Positions 6,144 to 8,509 of a stretch of DNA of 8,509 nt are shown in pieces (the stretch's first letter is position 1; each line of letters opens with the position of its first letter). The stretch is from the NCBI GenBank assembly GCA_023135025.1, contig JAGLTY010000072.1:1-8509 (forward strand), given 5' to 3'. Both the position numbers and the translations under genes were made by a program. The DNA comes from Bacteroidales bacterium (lineage in GTDB: Bacteria > Bacteroidota > Bacteroidia > Bacteroidales > GCA-2748055). Below the pieces are notes generated by a model. That model saw only the letters and a program-made list of their open reading frames with translations, did no database searches and was not told the DNA's origin.

Positions 6144-8327
6144 CTGTTTCTCAAAAGAGTAGGTAAATTTCACCGTGATGTTTCTCTGATCGTATGCCGG
6201 AAGGGTTGGTATCTCGCGGTCGAGCATGGTATTCCGTCCCTCATTAAATACCAGGTAGAGATCGGTCCCCTCTTTCGGATTGTACCTGAATCGGATATTG
6301 GAAACAACCTTATTAATGGCGCTGTTGTACTGAACAAAGGCAGAAAGTGAGACTTTGGTGGAGAACATATAGAGCGCCCTCAAGCCTGCAATGTGGTTGT
6401 TGAGGGCCTGGTTGCGGTCGGGAAACCGGATGAGATCCAGCCGGTAGATACCTCCAAGTTCCACAGAGGCACCTATGTTCCATTTGGGTTGTATACTTGG
6501 TGACAGCTTGTATCCGTCAAAGTATCCTCCTCCTTCAAACATAATAATGGAATAGAATGAACTGGTACCCGGAGTTTGTAACATCAGTTCTGCACTCAGG
6601 TACTGGTACCTGCCCGCCGGTACTGTCACGGAATCGGTAAGTTCAAAGTCCTCTTCCAGCTGGTCAATTCTGTAAACCGGGCCTATTGAACCCATCCAGC
6701 TGTTTTTTGAATTGAAGGACCAGGTGGGATTAAGGCTGTACATCATCAGTGAGTAATCAGGGATTTGGTAAAAAATATAGTTGAACAGCCTGATGTAGTG
6801 GGATTGCAGCCACGACTCTTCCGGGGAGATCCAGGTATATTGCAGACTGGGAGCGCTTGCAACGAAGTCATCGATCATTTCAAAACCTATACCGGGATCA
6901 AAGTCTGTCCCGGAATAGGCGAGACCGGCCGAATAGGATAAGCCTTCCTGTTTACGTCGCTCCCAGTTCACCGTTAAGCTGGTAGGATTCATTGAGAGGG
7001 GATTGTTTTCTGCACTGTCATGGAGGGTTTGTGCCAGGCGAATGGTCAGGTAGTCATCTCCAAATACCCTGACCACACCGTCCACTCCATAGCCAATGTT
7101 ATAAGTTCCATCCACTCCCAGCCTGGAGGTAAGCATGCCTCCCAGGTAGGAGTATTCATTAAAGGCTCTCTTTTTTACCCTGAACACTCCGAAATTTTCT
7201 GATGGCAGGTCATCAAATGATGCAGTCTGAAGATTCAGGAGACCTATGTCCCAATCCCTGATCCTGCTGTTCAGACGGGCGCCACCCCAGATCCTCACAG
7301 GATTACCTTCATACAGACCGATCCGGCGACTGTAAAAGAGGTTATTCTGCCCACCCAGGGAAAAGTCAAAAATGCTGCTCCGTTCCAGGAAGAATTTCCT
7401 CTTTTCCTCGAAGAAAAGGCTGAACCGGGTCAGGTTAAACTGCTGGTCGTCTGCCTCCACCTGTGCAAAATCGGTGTTAACTGTAAGGTCAAGCACCGTA
7501 TTTGGATTGATCCCGTACTTGATGTCCAGACCAGGTTCAAACCTAAAGTCTTCGCCATACTCATAGGTGGTTTCAGCATCGTTCAATTCATTCTGTTGTT
7601 TGAACCCGGTGAGCAGGTAGGGAGTGATGTGGACCGGTTTTTTCGGGCTCAATTCTTCAAACACCACCTCTTCGTAGAGGGAAGGTTTCATGTTGCTGGT
7701 GGGACCCCACTGATTGGAGATGGCAGGGTAAATGTCCGCCTCATTTTTGGCAGGGATCCAGCGAAAGAAACTGATCCCCATCACGGTCTTTCCTTCCGAC
7801 TCCTGGAACCTGAGGCTGGAAATAGGGATCCGCATCTCCACGTACCATCCCTGATCGTCATAGCTTGTTTTTACCTCCCAGAAGGTGTTCCAATCCATAT
7901 TCACGGGCATCTGGTCCATAGTGGGGGTTCCGTCGTTGCTAACTGCTCCATCCCAGCGAAGCCCCAGGGGGTTGGTGAAAAAAAGCAGGGAGTTCTCCTT
8001 GTCATTGTAAGTGTCCAGGCTGACCCCGAACCAGTCGCAGGCCATGGAATTCAGGTCCCTTTTCTTCCCGATGGCCCGCACATAGGATGGATCGGAGACG
8101 TAGAGCAATCCACCCACATAAACAAACTGATCGTCATATCCCATCCTGACCACTGATTGTTCCGAGGGCGGATTCCCGAATACAGGCAGATGAGAGATCA
8201 TTGGAAAGGGTTCAAGATGCTCCCAGGCAGCTTCATCCGGCTTTCCGTCAAACTCAATGGCCTGGTCTATTTTTCCAATCACCCGGCGTTCCTGCTTCTG
8301 TGACCGGACCGGGAGCGCTGAGAACAT
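6138..8327 (-). CDS. DUF5916 outer-membrane protein with N-terminal CBM9-like domain
   Basis: From the ATG at 8327 the product is 729 residues. Residues about 23-222 resemble the carbohydrate-binding family 9-like fold: IEFDGKPDEAAWEHLEPF, then VVRMGYDDQFVYVGGLLY, then GWYVEMRIPISSLRF. The remainder is DUF5916, shown by TVLDLTVNTDFAQVEADDQQ and FFEEKRKFFLERSSIFDF, followed by repeated amphipathic, aromatic-rich strands that look like an outer-membrane barrel and end in ITVKFTYSFEKQR. Its function is not established; sugar binding is suggested only by the domain name. The sequence MFSALPVRSQ at this start is the tail of a signal peptide whose hydrophobic core lies upstream in the same frame, so the true start is probably earlier (see 8328-8372). 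It is transcribed towards the DUF4249 gene and is probably a separate transcription unit. Confidence 0.88.
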   Translation of the reverse strand: MFSALPVRSQKQERRVIGKIDQAIEFDGKPDEAAWEHLEPFPMISHLPVFGNPPSEQSVVRMGYDDQFVYVGGLLYVSDPSYVRAIGKKRDLNSMACDWFGVSLDTYNDKENSLLFFTNPLGLRWDGAVSNDGTPTMDQMPVNMDWNTFWEVKTSYDDQGWYVEMRIPISSLRFQESEGKTVMGISFFRWIPAKNEADIYPAISNQWGPTSNMKPSLYEEVVFEELSPKKPVHITPYLLTGFKQQNELNDAETTYEYGEDFRFEPGLDIKYGINPNTVLDLTVNTDFAQVEADDQQFNLTRFSLFFEEKRKFFLERSSIFDFSLGGQNNLFYSRRIGLYEGNPVRIWGGARLNSRIRDWDIGLLNLQTASFDDLPSENFGVFRVKKRAFNEYSYLGGMLTSRLGVDGTYNIGYGVDGVVRVFGDDYLTIRLAQTLHDSAENNPLSMNPTSLTVNWERRKQEGLSYSAGLAYSGTDFDPGIGFEMIDDFVASAPSLQYTWISPEESWLQSHYIRLFNYIFYQIPDYSLMMYSLNPTWSFNSKNSWMGSIGPVYRIDQLEEDFELTDSVTVPAGRYQYLSAELMLQTPGTSSFYSIIMFEGGGYFDGYKLSPSIQPKWNIGASVELGGIYRLDLIRFPDRNQALNNHIAGLRALYMFSTKVSLSAFVQYNSAINKVVSNIRFRYNPKEGTDLYLVFNEGRNTMLDREIPTLPAYDQRNITVKFTYSFEKQR

Positions 8328-8372
8328 CAGAGCGCATAATATCAGTATGGCGGATTTGGTGTTGATGGGCAG
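8328..8372 (-). other. In-frame upstream extension encoding the missing signal-peptide core of the DUF5916 protein
   Basis: Reading upstream from the ATG at 8327, the frame stays open to a TAA at 8381-8379. The 15 codons at 8372-8328 encode LPINTKSAILILCAL; joined to MFSALPVRSQ they form a normal signal peptide with a lysine, a hydrophobic core and a small residue before Gln at the likely cleavage point. No ATG, GTG or TTG occurs in this stretch. Candidate starts are CTG at 8372-8370 or ATC at 8366-8364, the latter one base from ATG. Confidence 0.6.
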
Positions 8373-8390
8373 GGTGGGTTATTGAGGGAA

Positions 8391-8421
8391 TAAAAATATG
8401 ATAATTATTGTCTCCGATCAA
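8391..8421 (-). promoter_or_regulatory. Candidate Bacteroidota promoter for the DUF5916 gene
   Basis: On the minus strand, TATTTTTA at 8398-8391 matches the -7 element TAnnTTTG except for its last base, and a TTG at 8421-8419 lies 20 bp upstream, within the usual spacing for the -33 element. Transcription would begin near 8384, leaving a short leader before the signal-peptide codons at 8372. The surrounding sequence is AT-rich, so chance matches are possible. Confidence 0.4.
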
Positions 8422-8509
8422 GCAACAGAAACGCAACCCGGCTGGTGGCAGTTGTATCTTATGGAAAAATTACCATATTTATCATATGAAAGTCAAGTGA
8501 TTTTATCTT
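8422..8509. other. AT-rich intergenic end of the window
   Basis: This stretch holds no supported gene. A plus-strand ATG at 8461 opens a frame of 16 codons to the window edge (MEKLPYLSYESQ and on), too short to judge. CATAT at 8474-8478 and ATATG at 8484-8488 form a small inverted repeat. The window ends in TATCTT, which could be the beginning of a TAnnTTTG promoter element for a plus-strand gene outside, but no TTG lies at the right distance upstream. Confidence 0.2.

Noticed and set aside
7596..8156. 186-codon plus-strand open frame
   Set aside because: It lies wholly antisense to the DUF5916 gene, whose family motifs are clear. Its translation is rich in His, Pro and Gly with no recognisable domain, as expected for a shadow frame.
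8396..8487. 8-bp inverted repeat ATATGATA (8396-8403) / TATCATAT (8480-8487)
   Set aside because: Both arms lie in very AT-rich DNA where short matches are common, and the arms are 76 bp apart.
8461..8509. Start of a plus-strand gene at the right edge
   Set aside because: Only 16 codons are visible, without a ribosome binding site or a good promoter match, so it cannot be told from chance.

Overview
The window looks like a chromosomal segment of a Bacteroidota bacterium, probably class Bacteroidia. The gene types support this: an ECF sigma factor followed by a FecR-type anti-sigma factor with a C-terminal DUF4974-like domain, a TonB-dependent receptor with STN and carboxypeptidase-regulatory-like domains, a DUF4249 lipoprotein and a DUF5916 outer-membrane protein. 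Start codons lack clear Shine-Dalgarno sequences, and the few promoter-like sites fit the TTG/TAnnTTTG pattern of this phylum, which points the same way. No RNA gene, CRISPR array, insertion sequence or phage gene was seen.

Layout. Bases 1-923 hold the 3' end of a large protein cut by the window edge. It carries a receptor-plug-like domain and a C-terminal beta-sandwich tail but no outer-membrane barrel. Bases 966-6132 hold four same-strand genes: ECF sigma factor, FecR-like anti-sigma factor, TonB-dependent receptor and DUF4249 lipoprotein. The gaps are 51 nt (sigma to anti-sigma), a 23-nt overlap (anti-sigma to receptor) and 3 nt (receptor to lipoprotein), so the last three are very likely co-transcribed and translationally coupled. 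Bases 6138-8327 hold a DUF5916/CBM9-like protein on the minus strand, convergent with the lipoprotein gene and only 5 bp from it. Bases 8328-8509 hold its upstream region: an in-frame signal-peptide extension without a normal start codon, and a candidate promoter.

How the genes work together. By analogy with FecA/FecR/FecI, the receptor binds an unknown substrate at the outer membrane and its periplasmic STN domain contacts the C-terminal part of the anti-sigma factor. The anti-sigma factor then passes the signal through its single membrane helix to free or activate the sigma factor, which would transcribe the uptake genes. The DUF4249 lipoprotein takes the genomic position that SusD-type lipoproteins occupy in glycan loci, so it is probably the surface or periplasmic partner of the receptor. 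The sequence does not reveal the substrate.

This is a recognisable system type rather than a wholly new one. The most unusual points are the missing canonical start codon before the DUF5916 signal peptide, the barrel-less plug domain at the left edge, and the visible similarity between the anti-sigma C-terminus and the receptor N-terminus.
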